Of a DNA stretch of 50,915 nt, positions 14,504 through 22,683 are shown piece after piece. Each line of letters starts with the position of its first letter. Positions within the stretch are counted from its first letter, which is position 1. The position numbers were made by a program, and so were the translations under genes. The notes under the pieces are model-generated. The model saw only the letters and a program-made list of their open reading frames with translations, did not search any database and had not been told where the DNA came from. This DNA comes from Streptomyces sp. CB00316 (GTDB lineage: Bacteria > Actinomycetota > Actinomycetes > Streptomycetales > Streptomycetaceae): contig NZ_LIXI01000018.1 in assembly GCF_001905595.1 (NCBI RefSeq), forward strand, positions 1-50,915. Direction: 5' to 3'.

Positions 14504-16285
14504 ATGGACACCCCGCTCTCCACCATTGCCGTCGTCGGCCTCGGCACCATGGGCACCGGCATCGCCGAGGTCCTGGCTCTCGCGGGCCGCGAGGTCATCG
14601 GTATCGACATCAGCGAGGCGGCCGCCCGGCAGGCCGTCACCTCCCTCGAAGCCTCCACCGCACGGGCCGTCGGGCGCGGGCGGATCACCGAGCGGGAGCG
14701 GGCCGACGCGCTCGCCCGGTTCCGTACGTACGACACCCTCCAAGCCGCCGCCGGGGCGGAGCTGGTCATCGAGGTCGTGCCGGAGACGTACGAGATCAAG
14801 CAGCAGGTGTTCCGGGAGCTGGACGCCGTCGTCTCACCCACCGCGATCCTCGCCACCGGGACGAACGCCCTGTCGGTGACCCGGCTCGCCGCCGAGTCGC
14901 AGCACCCCGAGCGCGTGCTCGGCCTGCACTTCTTCAACCCGGCGCCCGCGATGAAGCTGGTCGAGGTCGTCTCCTCGGTGCTCACCGCGCCGCCGGCCGT
15001 CGAGGCCGTCACCAAGCTGGCCCGGGAGCTGGGCAAGGAGCCGGTCGCCGTCGGCGACCGGCCCGGGTTCGTCGCGGACGGGCTGCTCTTCGGCTATCTG
15101 AACCAGGCCGCCGCGATGTACGAGGCGAACTACGCGTCCCGCGAGGACATCGACGCCGCGATGAAGCTGGGCTGCGGGCTGCCCATGGGGCCCCTCGCCC
15201 TGCTGGACCTGATCGGGATCGACACCGCCCGCACCGTCCTGGAGGCCATGTACTCCGCCTCCCACGACCGCCTCCACGCGCCCGCCCCCGTCCTCGGCCA
15301 GCTCAGCGAGGCGGGCCTGACCGGGCGCAAGGCCGGGCGCGGCTTCTACACGTACGACGCTCCGGGCGGCCAGAGTGTCGTGGCCGACCCCCTGACCCCT
15401 TCACCGGAAGCAACCACCGGTACCGGGCGCGAGATCGCCTCCGTCGGGGTCGCCGGCTCCGGCACCATGGCCTCCGGCATCGCCGAGGTCTTCGCCAAGG
15501 CCGGGTACACCGTGGTTTTGGCCGCCCGTGGCCAGGAGAAGGCGGACCTCGCCAAGGCCCGGATCGCGAAGTCGCTGGAGCGCTCGGTCAGCAAGGGGCG
15601 GCTCACCGCCGAGGCGCGGGACGAGACGCTGGCGCGGATCACGGCCGCCGGGTCGCTGGACGCGTTCGCCCAGGTCGACCTCGCCGTGGAGGCGGTGGCC
15701 GAGGACCTGGAGATCAAGCAGCAGCTCTTCGCCACCCTGGACAAGGTCTGCCGCCCGGGCGCCGTCCTCGCCACCACCACCTCGTCCCTGCCCGTCATCG
15801 CCATCGCCCGGGCGACCGGGCGGCCCGAGGACGTCATCGGGATGCACTTCTTCAACCCGGCGCCCGCGATGAAGCTGGTCGAGGTCGTCCGTACGGTCCT
15901 GACAGCCGACGACGTCCACGCCACGGTCCGCGCGGTCTGCACGAAGATCCGCAAGCACCCCGTGGACTGCGGGGACCGGGCCGGGTTCATCGTGAACGCG
16001 CTGCTGTTCCCGTACCTCAACAACGCGATCAAGATGGTCGAGGAGCACTACGCCTCGCTGGACGACATCGACGCGGCGATGAAGCTGGGCGGCGGCTACC
16101 CGATGGGTCCGTTCGAACTGCTGGACGTCGTGGGGCTGGACGTCTCCCTCGCCATCGAGAAGGTGCTGCACAAGGAGTTCCGTGACCCGGGGCTCGCTCC
16201 GGCACCGCTGCTGGAGCACCTGGTGGCCGCGGGCTGCCTCGGCCGCAAGACGGGCCGGGGCTTCCGCGAATATGCCCGTCGCTGA
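14504..16285 (+). CDS. Fused double 3-hydroxyacyl-CoA dehydrogenase
   Basis: A 593-aa protein with two complete 3HCDH modules in tandem. Module 1 (about 1-285) has the Rossmann start VVGLGTMGTGIAEVLALAG and HFFNPAPAMKLVEVVSS. Module 2 (about 300-593) has VAGSGTMASGIAEVFAKAG and again HFFNPAPAMKLVEVVRT. Each ends with the C-terminal 3HCDH domain (ALLDLIGIDTART and ELLDVVGLDVSLA). The expected reaction is NAD-dependent interconversion of (S)-3-hydroxybutyryl-CoA and acetoacetyl-CoA, which feeds crotonyl-CoA to the nearby ethylmalonyl-CoA pathway. Start ATG 14504 follows CTGGAG; the frame is open further upstream, but the family starts here. Internal gene duplication is clear. Confidence 0.9.
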   Translation: MDTPLSTIAVVGLGTMGTGIAEVLALAGREVIGIDISEAAARQAVTSLEASTARAVGRGRITERERADALARFRTYDTLQAAAGAELVIEVVPETYEIKQQVFRELDAVVSPTAILATGTNALSVTRLAAESQHPERVLGLHFFNPAPAMKLVEVVSSVLTAPPAVEAVTKLARELGKEPVAVGDRPGFVADGLLFGYLNQAAAMYEANYASREDIDAAMKLGCGLPMGPLALLDLIGIDTARTVLEAMYSASHDRLHAPAPVLGQLSEAGLTGRKAGRGFYTYDAPGGQSVVADPLTPSPEATTGTGREIASVGVAGSGTMASGIAEVFAKAGYTVVLAARGQEKADLAKARIAKSLERSVSKGRLTAEARDETLARITAAGSLDAFAQVDLAVEAVAEDLEIKQQLFATLDKVCRPGAVLATTTSSLPVIAIARATGRPEDVIGMHFFNPAPAMKLVEVVRTVLTADDVHATVRAVCTKIRKHPVDCGDRAGFIVNALLFPYLNNAIKMVEEHYASLDDIDAAMKLGGGYPMGPFELLDVVGLDVSLAIEKVLHKEFRDPGLAPAPLLEHLVAAGCLGRKTGRGFREYARR

Positions 16286-16288
16286 TCC

Positions 16289-16329
16289 GGGAGCCGGGTG
16301 GGGCGGGCTGCTGGGACCCTCCGGCTCCC
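16289..16329 (+). terminator. Terminator-like hairpin after the dehydrogenase gene
   Basis: GGGAGCCGG (16289-16297) pairs with CCGGCTCCC (16321-16329) over a 23-nt GC-rich loop, four bases past the TGA. Confidence 0.5.
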
Positions 16330-16376
16330 CGCCCCCGAAGGCGCGCTCTCCTGCACGGATGCGTTACGTTCATGCC

Positions 16377-17192
16377 ATGTCCCAGCCCGCCGAGTCACCC
16401 CGTGCCACCGCCGCGCCCGACGCCCCGGAGACCTCCGCGGGAACGCGCGCCGCGGCCCAACGGCTCAAGATGCGCCGCGAACTGGCCGCAGCCGCGATGG
16501 AGCTCTTCGCCGCGAAGGGCTACGAGGCGACGACCGTCGACGAGATCGCGGGCGCCGCGGGCGTCGCCCGGCGGACCTTCTTCCGGCACTTCCGCTCCAA
16601 GGAAGAGGCCATCTTCCCGGACCACGACGACACCCTCGTCAGGGCCGAGGCCGTCCTGAACGCCGCGCCCGCGCACGAGCACCCCCTCGACACGGTCTGC
16701 CGCGGCATCAAGGAAGTCATGAAGATGTACGCGGCCAAGCCCGCAGTCTCCGTGGCCCGTTACAAGCTGACCCGCGAGGTGCCGACCCTCCGGGAGGCCG
16801 AGATCGCCTCGGTGGCCCGCTACGAGCGGCTGTTCACCCGTTATCTGCTGGGCCACTTCGACGAGCGCGACCACCACGTGGGCAACGACGACCCGCTGCT
16901 GGCGGAGGTGGCCGCGTCCGCCGTGGTCACCGCGCACAACCACGTGCTGCGCCGCTGGCTCCGGGCGGACGGCCAGGGCGATGTGGAGGCCCAGCTCGAC
17001 CGGGCCTTCGCCATCGTGCGCGACACCTTCGGCACCGGCATCGGGGCAGGCCGGACCGCCCAGTCCCAGCCCGCCAAGGCCCCGGCGGCGACGGTGGCCA
17101 CGGAGGGCGAGGTGCTCGTCGCGGTGGCGCGTACGGACGCTCCGCTGGACGAGGTCATGCGGACGATCCAGCAGGCCCTCAAGGAGCGCTGA
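16377..17192 (+). CDS. TetR-family regulator (candidate acyl-CoA pathway repressor)
   Basis: A 271-aa protein from ATG 16377. The N-terminal HTH is canonical (AMELFAAKGYEATTVDEIAG, then GVARRTFFRHFRSKEEAIFP). The ligand domain has HPLDTVCRGIKEVMKMYAAK, VARYKLTREVPTLREAEIAS and VVTAHNHVLRRWLRADGQGD, followed by a Pro/Ala linker and a C-terminal strand-helix piece (VLVAVARTDAPLDEVMRTIQ). The TetR protein at 50051 has the same layout, including that tail. TACGTT lies a few bases upstream of the ATG, so the message may be leaderless. It lies between the dehydrogenase and the ccr operon, which suggests, without proof, control of C4 acyl-CoA metabolism. It converges with and overlaps the next gene by 14 bp. 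Confidence 0.85.
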   Translation: MSQPAESPRATAAPDAPETSAGTRAAAQRLKMRRELAAAAMELFAAKGYEATTVDEIAGAAGVARRTFFRHFRSKEEAIFPDHDDTLVRAEAVLNAAPAHEHPLDTVCRGIKEVMKMYAAKPAVSVARYKLTREVPTLREAEIASVARYERLFTRYLLGHFDERDHHVGNDDPLLAEVAASAVVTAHNHVLRRWLRADGQGDVEAQLDRAFAIVRDTFGTGIGAGRTAQSQPAKAPAATVATEGEVLVAVARTDAPLDEVMRTIQQALKER

Positions 17193-17934
17193 GCCCGGAC
17201 GCCGGCTCTTCGACCAAGACCCACGGCGGCGGTGCGCCGCCCTCGCTCCAGGCGGCCAGCTCATCGGGGCCGTAGCAGAGGATGGCGCACTGCTCGGCGT
17301 AGTCGAGCGCGGGTTCGGTGAAGCCGCCCGTACTCACGACGAGCGCGAGGTCCGCCTCGTGCACCGCGTAGCAGGTACCGCCGAAGCGCTGGAGCTCCTG
17401 CGATCCGGCCCGGTTCTCCGGCCCGTACCGCTTGCACTGGACGACCAGGCGGCGGCCGTCCGGTGTGGTGGCCACGACGTCGGCGCCCAGGTCCCCGGCG
17501 CCGCCCACCACCTCGGCGTCCGCGCACCCGTCGCGCCGGCAGAGTCCGGCCACGGCCTCCTCGAAGGCGTACGGGTCCAGTTCCGCGTAGTCGACCGGGG
17601 CGGCGGCCTCCAGAGGCTCGGGACGCGCGGCTTCGGCGGCGTCCAGCTCCGCGATGCCCGCCTCCACGAGCCCGTACGCGGCATCCGTGACGGTCTCCGC
17701 GATCCGCCGGGCCCGACGGCGGCGGCGCAGCACCACGAGGGCGGCCACGAGGGCCAGGACGATCAGGGCTACGGCGGCGAGCGGGTGGCGGCCGGCGCTC
17801 CGCCAGGCGGCCCGCATCGCCATCCCACCGCCCGCGAGGATCAGCGCGATCAGGGCGAAGCCGAAGGTGGTGCGGCGGAGGTCGAAGGGGCCCCGGCGCT
17901 TTCGCATGCTGTCTCTACGGATCGGTATGCCCAT
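17179..17934 (-). CDS. Membrane-anchored restriction-endonuclease-fold protein (Mrr_cat-like)
   Basis: About 251 aa (ATG 17934, or ATG 17907 starting MRKRRGPFDL). Two membrane segments lie near the N-terminus (TTFGFALIALILAGGGMAM and HPLAAVALIVLALVAALVVL), followed by a basic stretch RRRRRARR. The C-terminal domain shows the PD-(D/E)xK pattern of Mrr-type nucleases: YAFEEAVAGLCRRDGC (Glu), GGAGDLGADVVA (Asp), LVVQCKRY (Q-x-K). Such proteins are common, poorly studied actinobacterial genes that may act on foreign DNA near the membrane. It overlaps the TetR gene tail by 14 bp on the opposite strand. Confidence 0.75.
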   Translation of the reverse strand: MGIPIRRDSMRKRRGPFDLRRTTFGFALIALILAGGGMAMRAAWRSAGRHPLAAVALIVLALVAALVVLRRRRRARRIAETVTDAAYGLVEAGIAELDAAEAARPEPLEAAAPVDYAELDPYAFEEAVAGLCRRDGCADAEVVGGAGDLGADVVATTPDGRRLVVQCKRYGPENRAGSQELQRFGGTCYAVHEADLALVVSTGGFTEPALDYAEQCAILCYGPDELAAWSEGGAPPPWVLVEEPASGLSAP

Positions 17935-18088
17935 CGGTGCGCCACCCCTGCTTCCTGACCACTTCAAGATCACTTGGTCTCGCCCACCTGCCCCGAGCTG
18001 GGCTTTCGACGCGTGCGGGCCAGGCCATCGCGCGCGCGTCGGCCGAAATCCGCTGGTCTGCCGATCACCGCTGTGCTGAGGTGCGCGG

Positions 18089-18895
18089 ATGCGATCAAGC
18101 GAGAACGCCATCGAGACCCGTGACCTGTTCGACCGCGAGATGAGGGAGCGGGCCCGCCCGGACGGGCCCGGCGTACGCGTCGAGCGAACCGGCCCCGTCG
18201 TACGCCAGGTGGGCGGCCCCGACGACTGGAACGGGGTGGTGTGGTCGGACCCGGGGCTGGACGCGGCAGGGGCGGACGCGGCGATCGCCGCCCAGATCGG
18301 GCACTGCACGGCGATCGGTCTGCCGGAGTTCGAGTGGAAGCTCTACGCGCACGACCGCCCCGCCGACCTGGGCGACCGGCTGCGGGCGGCCGGGTTCGTG
18401 CCGGAGCCGCCGGAGACCCTGCTGGTGGCGCCCGCCGCCCTGCTGGCCGGGCCGGTCGAGCTGCCCGAGGGGATCACCCTGCGGCCGGTGACCGACGCGG
18501 CGGGGGCGGAGCTGATGGCCAGGGCCCATGAGCGGGCGTTCGGGACCGACGGGACCCGCCTCCTCCACCAGGTGCTGCGGCGGCTCGATGAAGCCCCCGA
18601 GGACTTCGTGGCGGTGATGGCCGTGGACGCCGGCGGCGAGCCGGTGTGCTCCGGGCGGATGGAGCTGTACCCGGGCACGGGCTTCGCGGGGCTCTGGGGC
18701 GGCGGGACGGTGGCCGCGTGGCGCGGGAAGGGCATCTACCGGGCCTTGGTCGCCCACCGGGCGCGGATCGCCGCCGAGCGCGGCTACCGCCACCTCCAGG
18801 TCGACGCGACCGACATGTCCGCCCCGATCCTGGGCCGGCTCGGCTTCACGGAGCTGGGGACGACGACGCCGTATGTGTACCGACCGGTGCGGTAG
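18089..18895 (+). CDS. GNAT-family N-acetyltransferase
   Basis: A 268-aa protein. The C-terminal GNAT fold is clear: ITLRPVTDAAGAELMARAHE (beta1-alpha1), DFVAVMAVDAGGEPVCSGRM (beta2-3), GLWGGGTVAAWRGKGIYRAL (the acetyl-CoA pyrophosphate loop, R-G-K-G-I-Y), and YRHLQVDATDMSAPILGRLG then FTELGTTTPYVY (beta6-7). The N-terminal ~110 residues resemble a degenerate second GNAT half. Substrate unknown. Start ATG 18089 (TGAGGTGCGCGG upstream). A strong hairpin follows the stop, so it is a single-gene unit, separated from the ccr promoter. Confidence 0.8.
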   Translation: MRSSENAIETRDLFDREMRERARPDGPGVRVERTGPVVRQVGGPDDWNGVVWSDPGLDAAGADAAIAAQIGHCTAIGLPEFEWKLYAHDRPADLGDRLRAAGFVPEPPETLLVAPAALLAGPVELPEGITLRPVTDAAGAELMARAHERAFGTDGTRLLHQVLRRLDEAPEDFVAVMAVDAGGEPVCSGRMELYPGTGFAGLWGGGTVAAWRGKGIYRALVAHRARIAAERGYRHLQVDATDMSAPILGRLGFTELGTTTPYVYRPVR

Positions 18896-18919
18896 GGGGT
18901 AGGGGGTGTCCGGCGGAGC

Positions 18920-18953
18920 GGGGGCGGTCATGACCCCGGTCATGACCGCCCCC
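18920..18953 (+). terminator. Strong 14-bp terminator-like hairpin after the GNAT gene
   Basis: GGGGGCGGTCATGA (18920-18933) pairs perfectly with TCATGACCGCCCCC (18940-18953) over the loop CCCCGG. It insulates the ccr operon from upstream transcription. Confidence 0.65.
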
Positions 18954-19052
18954 GACGCGCCCTCTTGCCGCGCGCCAGCAGGACAGAACGCCTCGTAACG
19001 CCCATCGTGTTGCTCATGCGTGCCTACGAGATGACAAGTGAGAGAAATTGTT

Positions 19053-19094
19053 GGCACTGGGTGCCTTGTCAGGTGTCACAGAGTGCCATACGTT
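19053..19094 (+). promoter_or_regulatory. ccr operon promoter with two operators
   Basis: Operator 1 GGCACTGGGTGCC is at 19053-19065, -35 TTGTCA at 19066-19071, operator 2 GTCACAGAGTGCC at 19075-19087, and -10 TACGTT at 19089-19094 (17-bp spacer). The operators are 22 bp apart. The same layout recurs at 49954-49996 and 50824-50865. A repressor on both sites would cover -35 and spacer. The predicted transcript start near 19101 leaves a leader of about 220 nt before the ccr GTG. Confidence 0.6.
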
Positions 19095-19323
19095 GAAGGT
19101 GTCCGGGCGGCCGGCGTGCTGGGATCTCACGTACGCCGGCTGTCCCCGCAACCACCGTGCTGCGCGCCCGGACGCCTGCGTCACAGGCACCCTTCTGCTC
19201 CACCCGAGCAAAGCCGAAGCTCCACCCGCCGAACCGACGGCAAACACCTCCACACCGCACCGCACCCCTGCCAGCAGGGCCCCTCAAGCGTTCCCTCGAC
19301 GCCGCATCACCGGAGGCAACACC

Positions 19324-20661
19324 GTGAAGGAAATCCTGGACGCGATCCAATCGCAGGACAGCACGGCCGCGGACTTCGCGGCCCTGTCCCTCCCCGAGTC
19401 CTATCGCGCGATCACCGTGCACAAGGACGAGGCGGAGATGTTCGCGGGGCTCGAATCCCGTGACAAGGACCCCCGCAAGTCGCTCCACCTGGACGAGGTC
19501 CCGGTCCCCGAACTCGGCCCCGGCGAGGCCCTCGTCGCCGTGATGGCCAGCTCGGTGAACTACAACTCCGTCTGGACCTCGATCTTCGAACCGGTGTCGA
19601 CGTTCAGCTTCCTGGAGCGGTACGGAAGGCTCAGCGAGCTCACCAAGCGCCACGACCTGCCGTACCACGTCATCGGCTCCGACCTGGCGGGCGTCGTCCT
19701 GCGCACCGGCCCCGGCGTGAACGCCTGGAACCCGGGTGACGAGGTCGTCGCGCACTGCCTCTCCGTGGAGCTGGAGTCCTCCGACGGCCACAACGACACG
19801 ATGCTCGACCCCGAGCAGCGCATCTGGGGCTTCGAGACGAACTTCGGCGGCCTGGCGGAGATCGCGCTCGTCAAGTCCAACCAGCTGATGCCCAAGCCCC
19901 AGCACCTCAGCTGGGAGGAGGCCGCCTCTCCGGGCCTGGTCAACTCCACCGCGTACCGCCAGCTCGTCTCACGTAACGGCGCGGGCATGAAGCAGGGCGA
20001 CAACGTGCTGATCTGGGGCGCCAGCGGCGGCCTCGGCTCCTACGCCACCCAGTTCGCGCTGGCAGGCGGCGCCAACCCGATCTGTGTGGTCTCCAGCCCC
20101 GAGAAGGCCGACATCTGCCGGTCGATGGGCGCCGAGGCGGTCATCGACCGCAACGCCGAGGGCTACAAGTTCTGGAAGGACGAGCGCACCCAGGACCCGA
20201 AGGAGTGGAAGCGCTTCGGCAAGCGCATCCGAGAGTTCACCGGCGGCGAGGACATCGACATCGTCTTCGAGCACCCCGGCCGCGAGACCTTCGGCGCCTC
20301 GGTCTACGTCACCCGCAAGGGCGGCACCATCACCACCTGCGCCTCCACCTCGGGCTACATGCACGAGTACGACAACCGCTACCTGTGGATGTCGCTCAAG
20401 CGGATCATCGGCTCCCACTTCGCCAACTACCGCGAGGCGTGGGAGGCCAACCGCCTCATCGCCAAGGGCAAGATCCACCCGACGCTCTCCAAGGTCTACT
20501 CCCTGGAGGACACCGGCCAGGCCGCCCACGACGTCCACCGCAACGCCCACCAGGGCAAGGTCGGCGTCCTGGCCCTGGCCCCCCGCGAGGGTCTGGGCGT
20601 GCGCGACCAGGAAATGCGCGAGCAGCACATCGACGCCATCAACCGCTTCCGCAACGTCTGA
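19324..20661 (+). CDS. ccr: Crotonyl-CoA carboxylase/reductase
   Basis: A 445-aa medium-chain-dehydrogenase-type enzyme. It reductively carboxylates crotonyl-CoA with NADPH and CO2 to (2S)-ethylmalonyl-CoA, the defining step of the ethylmalonyl-CoA pathway and a source of polyketide extender units. GTG 19324 is chosen because GGAGG lies 7 nt upstream and because it puts the family's CO2-binding residues in register: Asn81 (VNYNSVW), Phe170 and Glu171 (GFETNFGG), His365 (IGSHFANYR). These are the four residues reported for the Kitasatospora enzyme. The NADPH site is IWGASGGLGSYATQFALAGG. First gene of a five-gene operon; meaA follows after 9 bp. Confidence 0.97.
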   Translation: MKEILDAIQSQDSTAADFAALSLPESYRAITVHKDEAEMFAGLESRDKDPRKSLHLDEVPVPELGPGEALVAVMASSVNYNSVWTSIFEPVSTFSFLERYGRLSELTKRHDLPYHVIGSDLAGVVLRTGPGVNAWNPGDEVVAHCLSVELESSDGHNDTMLDPEQRIWGFETNFGGLAEIALVKSNQLMPKPQHLSWEEAASPGLVNSTAYRQLVSRNGAGMKQGDNVLIWGASGGLGSYATQFALAGGANPICVVSSPEKADICRSMGAEAVIDRNAEGYKFWKDERTQDPKEWKRFGKRIREFTGGEDIDIVFEHPGRETFGASVYVTRKGGTITTCASTSGYMHEYDNRYLWMSLKRIIGSHFANYREAWEANRLIAKGKIHPTLSKVYSLEDTGQAAHDVHRNAHQGKVGVLALAPREGLGVRDQEMREQHIDAINRFRNV

Positions 20662-20670
20662 GGTTCTCCC

Positions 20671-22683
20671 ATGACCGAACGTCAGAAGGACCGGCCCTGG
20701 CTCATGCGGACGTACGCCGGTCACTCGACCGCCGAGGCGTCCAACGAGCTGTACCGCCGCAACCTCGCCAAGGGCCAGACGGGTCTCTCGGTCGCCTTCG
20801 ATCTGCCGACGCAGACCGGATACGACCCGGACCACATTCTCGCCCGCGGCGAGGTGGGCCGTGTCGGTGTGCCCGTCTCGCACCTCGGTGACATGCGTCG
20901 GCTGTTCCAGGACATCCCCCTGGAGCAGATGAACACCTCGATGACGATCAACGCGACCGCCATGTGGCTGCTGGCGCTCTACCAGGTGGTCGCGGAGGAG
21001 CAGGGGGCCGACCCCGACAAGCTCCAGGGGACCACGCAGAACGACATCGTGAAGGAGTACCTCTCGCGCGGGACGCACGTCTTCCCGCCGGTGCCCTCGC
21101 TGCGGCTGACCACGGACATGATCACGTACACGGTCAACCGCATCCCCAAGTGGAACCCGATCAACATCTGCAGCTACCACCTCCAGGAGGCGGGGGCCAC
21201 CCCGGTCCAGGAGATCGCGTACGCCATGTCGACCGCCATCGCGGTGCTCGACGCGGTCCGCGACTCGGGGCAGGTGCCGCAGGAGAAGTTCGGTGACGTG
21301 GTCGCCCGGATCTCGTTCTTCGTGAACGCGGGCGTCCGCTTCATCGAGGAGATGTGCAAGATGCGCGCCTTCGGACGCATCTGGGACCGTGTCACCCGCG
21401 AGCGGTACGGCATCACCGACCCCAAGCAGCGCCGCTTCCGCTACGGCGTCCAGGTCAACTCCCTCGGCCTGACCGAGGCTCAGCCGGAGAACAACGTCCA
21501 GCGCATCGTCCTGGAGATGCTGGCCGTCACCCTCTCGAAGGACGCCCGCGCCCGTGCCGTACAGCTCCCGGCCTGGAACGAGGCGCTGGGGCTGCCCCGG
21601 CCCTGGGACCAGCAATGGTCGCTGCGGATCCAACAGGTACTGGCGCACGAGAGCGATCTGCTGGAGTACGAGGACATCTTCGCCGGTTCGCACGTCATCG
21701 AGGCCAAGGTGGAGTCCCTGGTCGAGGAGTCGCTCGCGGAGATCGACCGGATCCAGCGGATGGGCGGCGCGATGGCGGCCGTCGAGTCCGGCTACCTGAA
21801 GTCGGAGCTGGTCTCCTCGCACGCGGCGCGGCGGGCCCGGATCGAGGGCGGCGAGGAGAAGATCGTCGGCGTCAACATCTACGAGACGACCGAGCCCAAC
21901 CCGCTCACCTCCGACCTCGACGGCGCGATCATGACCGTCGACCCCGAGAACGAGGCCCGGGTCGTGGCCGCCCTGCACGAGTGGCGGGACAACCGCGACG
22001 AGGCCCGGGCGACGGAGGCCCTGGCCGCGCTGAAGAAGGCCGCCGCGGGCACCGAGAACATGATGGAGGCCACCGTCGAGTGCGCCCGCGCGGGCGTCAC
22101 CACCGGCGAGTGGTCCTGGGCGCTGCGGGACGTCTTCGGCGAGTTCCGCGCACCCACCGGGGTTTCCTCGGCCCCGGTGGCGGTCACCGCAGAGCCGGGC
22201 AGCACGCTCGCGCTGGTTCGCGAGAAGGTCACCCGTACCGCCGCCGACCTGGGCGTGGGGCGGCTGCGCCTGCTGGTCGGCAAGCCGGGCCTGGACGGGC
22301 ACTCCAACGGCGCCGAGCAGATCGCCGTACGGGCCAGGGACGCCGGCTTCGAGGTGGTCTACCAGGGGATCCGGCTGACCCCTGAGCAGATCACCGACGC
22401 GGCGCTCGCCGAGGACGTGCACTGCGTGGGGCTCTCCATCCTGTCCGGCTCGCACGCGGAGCTGGTGCCCGACGTGCTGCACCGGCTGCGCGAGGCCGGG
22501 GCGCCCGACATTCCGGTGATCGCGGGCGGGATCATCCCGCCGGCGGACGCCGCGGCGCTCATCGAAGCCGGTGTGGCCGCCGTCTTCACCCCGAAGGACT
22601 TCGGCATCACGGAGATCATCGGCCGTATCGTCGACGAGATCCGGAAAGCGAACAAGCTCGACCCTCTGGAGGTCTCCGCATGA
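20671..22683 (+). CDS. meaA: Ethylmalonyl-CoA mutase (coenzyme-B12-dependent)
   Basis: A 670-aa protein. It converts (2R)-ethylmalonyl-CoA to (2S)-methylsuccinyl-CoA. The TIM-barrel substrate domain fills residues 1 to about 520 (KGQTGLSVAFDLPTQTGYDP, EQMNTSMTINATAMWLLALY, GTTQNDIVKEYLSRGTHVFP). A linker leads to the C-terminal cobalamin-binding domain with the base-off motif in VGKPGLDGHSNGAEQIAVRA (D-x-H-x2-G) and the loops LSILSGSHAELV and VIAGGIIPP. Subunit fused in one chain, as in the MeaA/Ecm clade rather than two-subunit methylmalonyl-CoA mutases. It overlaps mcl by ATGA, so translation is coupled. Confidence 0.95.
   Translation: MTERQKDRPWLMRTYAGHSTAEASNELYRRNLAKGQTGLSVAFDLPTQTGYDPDHILARGEVGRVGVPVSHLGDMRRLFQDIPLEQMNTSMTINATAMWLLALYQVVAEEQGADPDKLQGTTQNDIVKEYLSRGTHVFPPVPSLRLTTDMITYTVNRIPKWNPINICSYHLQEAGATPVQEIAYAMSTAIAVLDAVRDSGQVPQEKFGDVVARISFFVNAGVRFIEEMCKMRAFGRIWDRVTRERYGITDPKQRRFRYGVQVNSLGLTEAQPENNVQRIVLEMLAVTLSKDARARAVQLPAWNEALGLPRPWDQQWSLRIQQVLAHESDLLEYEDIFAGSHVIEAKVESLVEESLAEIDRIQRMGGAMAAVESGYLKSELVSSHAARRARIEGGEEKIVGVNIYETTEPNPLTSDLDGAIMTVDPENEARVVAALHEWRDNRDEARATEALAALKKAAAGTENMMEATVECARAGVTTGEWSWALRDVFGEFRAPTGVSSAPVAVTAEPGSTLALVREKVTRTAADLGVGRLRLLVGKPGLDGHSNGAEQIAVRARDAGFEVVYQGIRLTPEQITDAALAEDVHCVGLSILSGSHAELVPDVLHRLREAGAPDIPVIAGGIIPPADAAALIEAGVAAVFTPKDFGITEIIGRIVDEIRKANKLDPLEVSA

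Noticed and set aside
19095..19323. Cobalamin riboswitch in the ccr leader
   Set aside because: No B12-box-like sequence or family core could be found despite the B12-dependent enzyme downstream.
19969..22482. 837-aa minus-strand frame
   Set aside because: It is antisense to ccr and meaA, with Val/Asp/Arg/His-biased composition typical of shadow frames.
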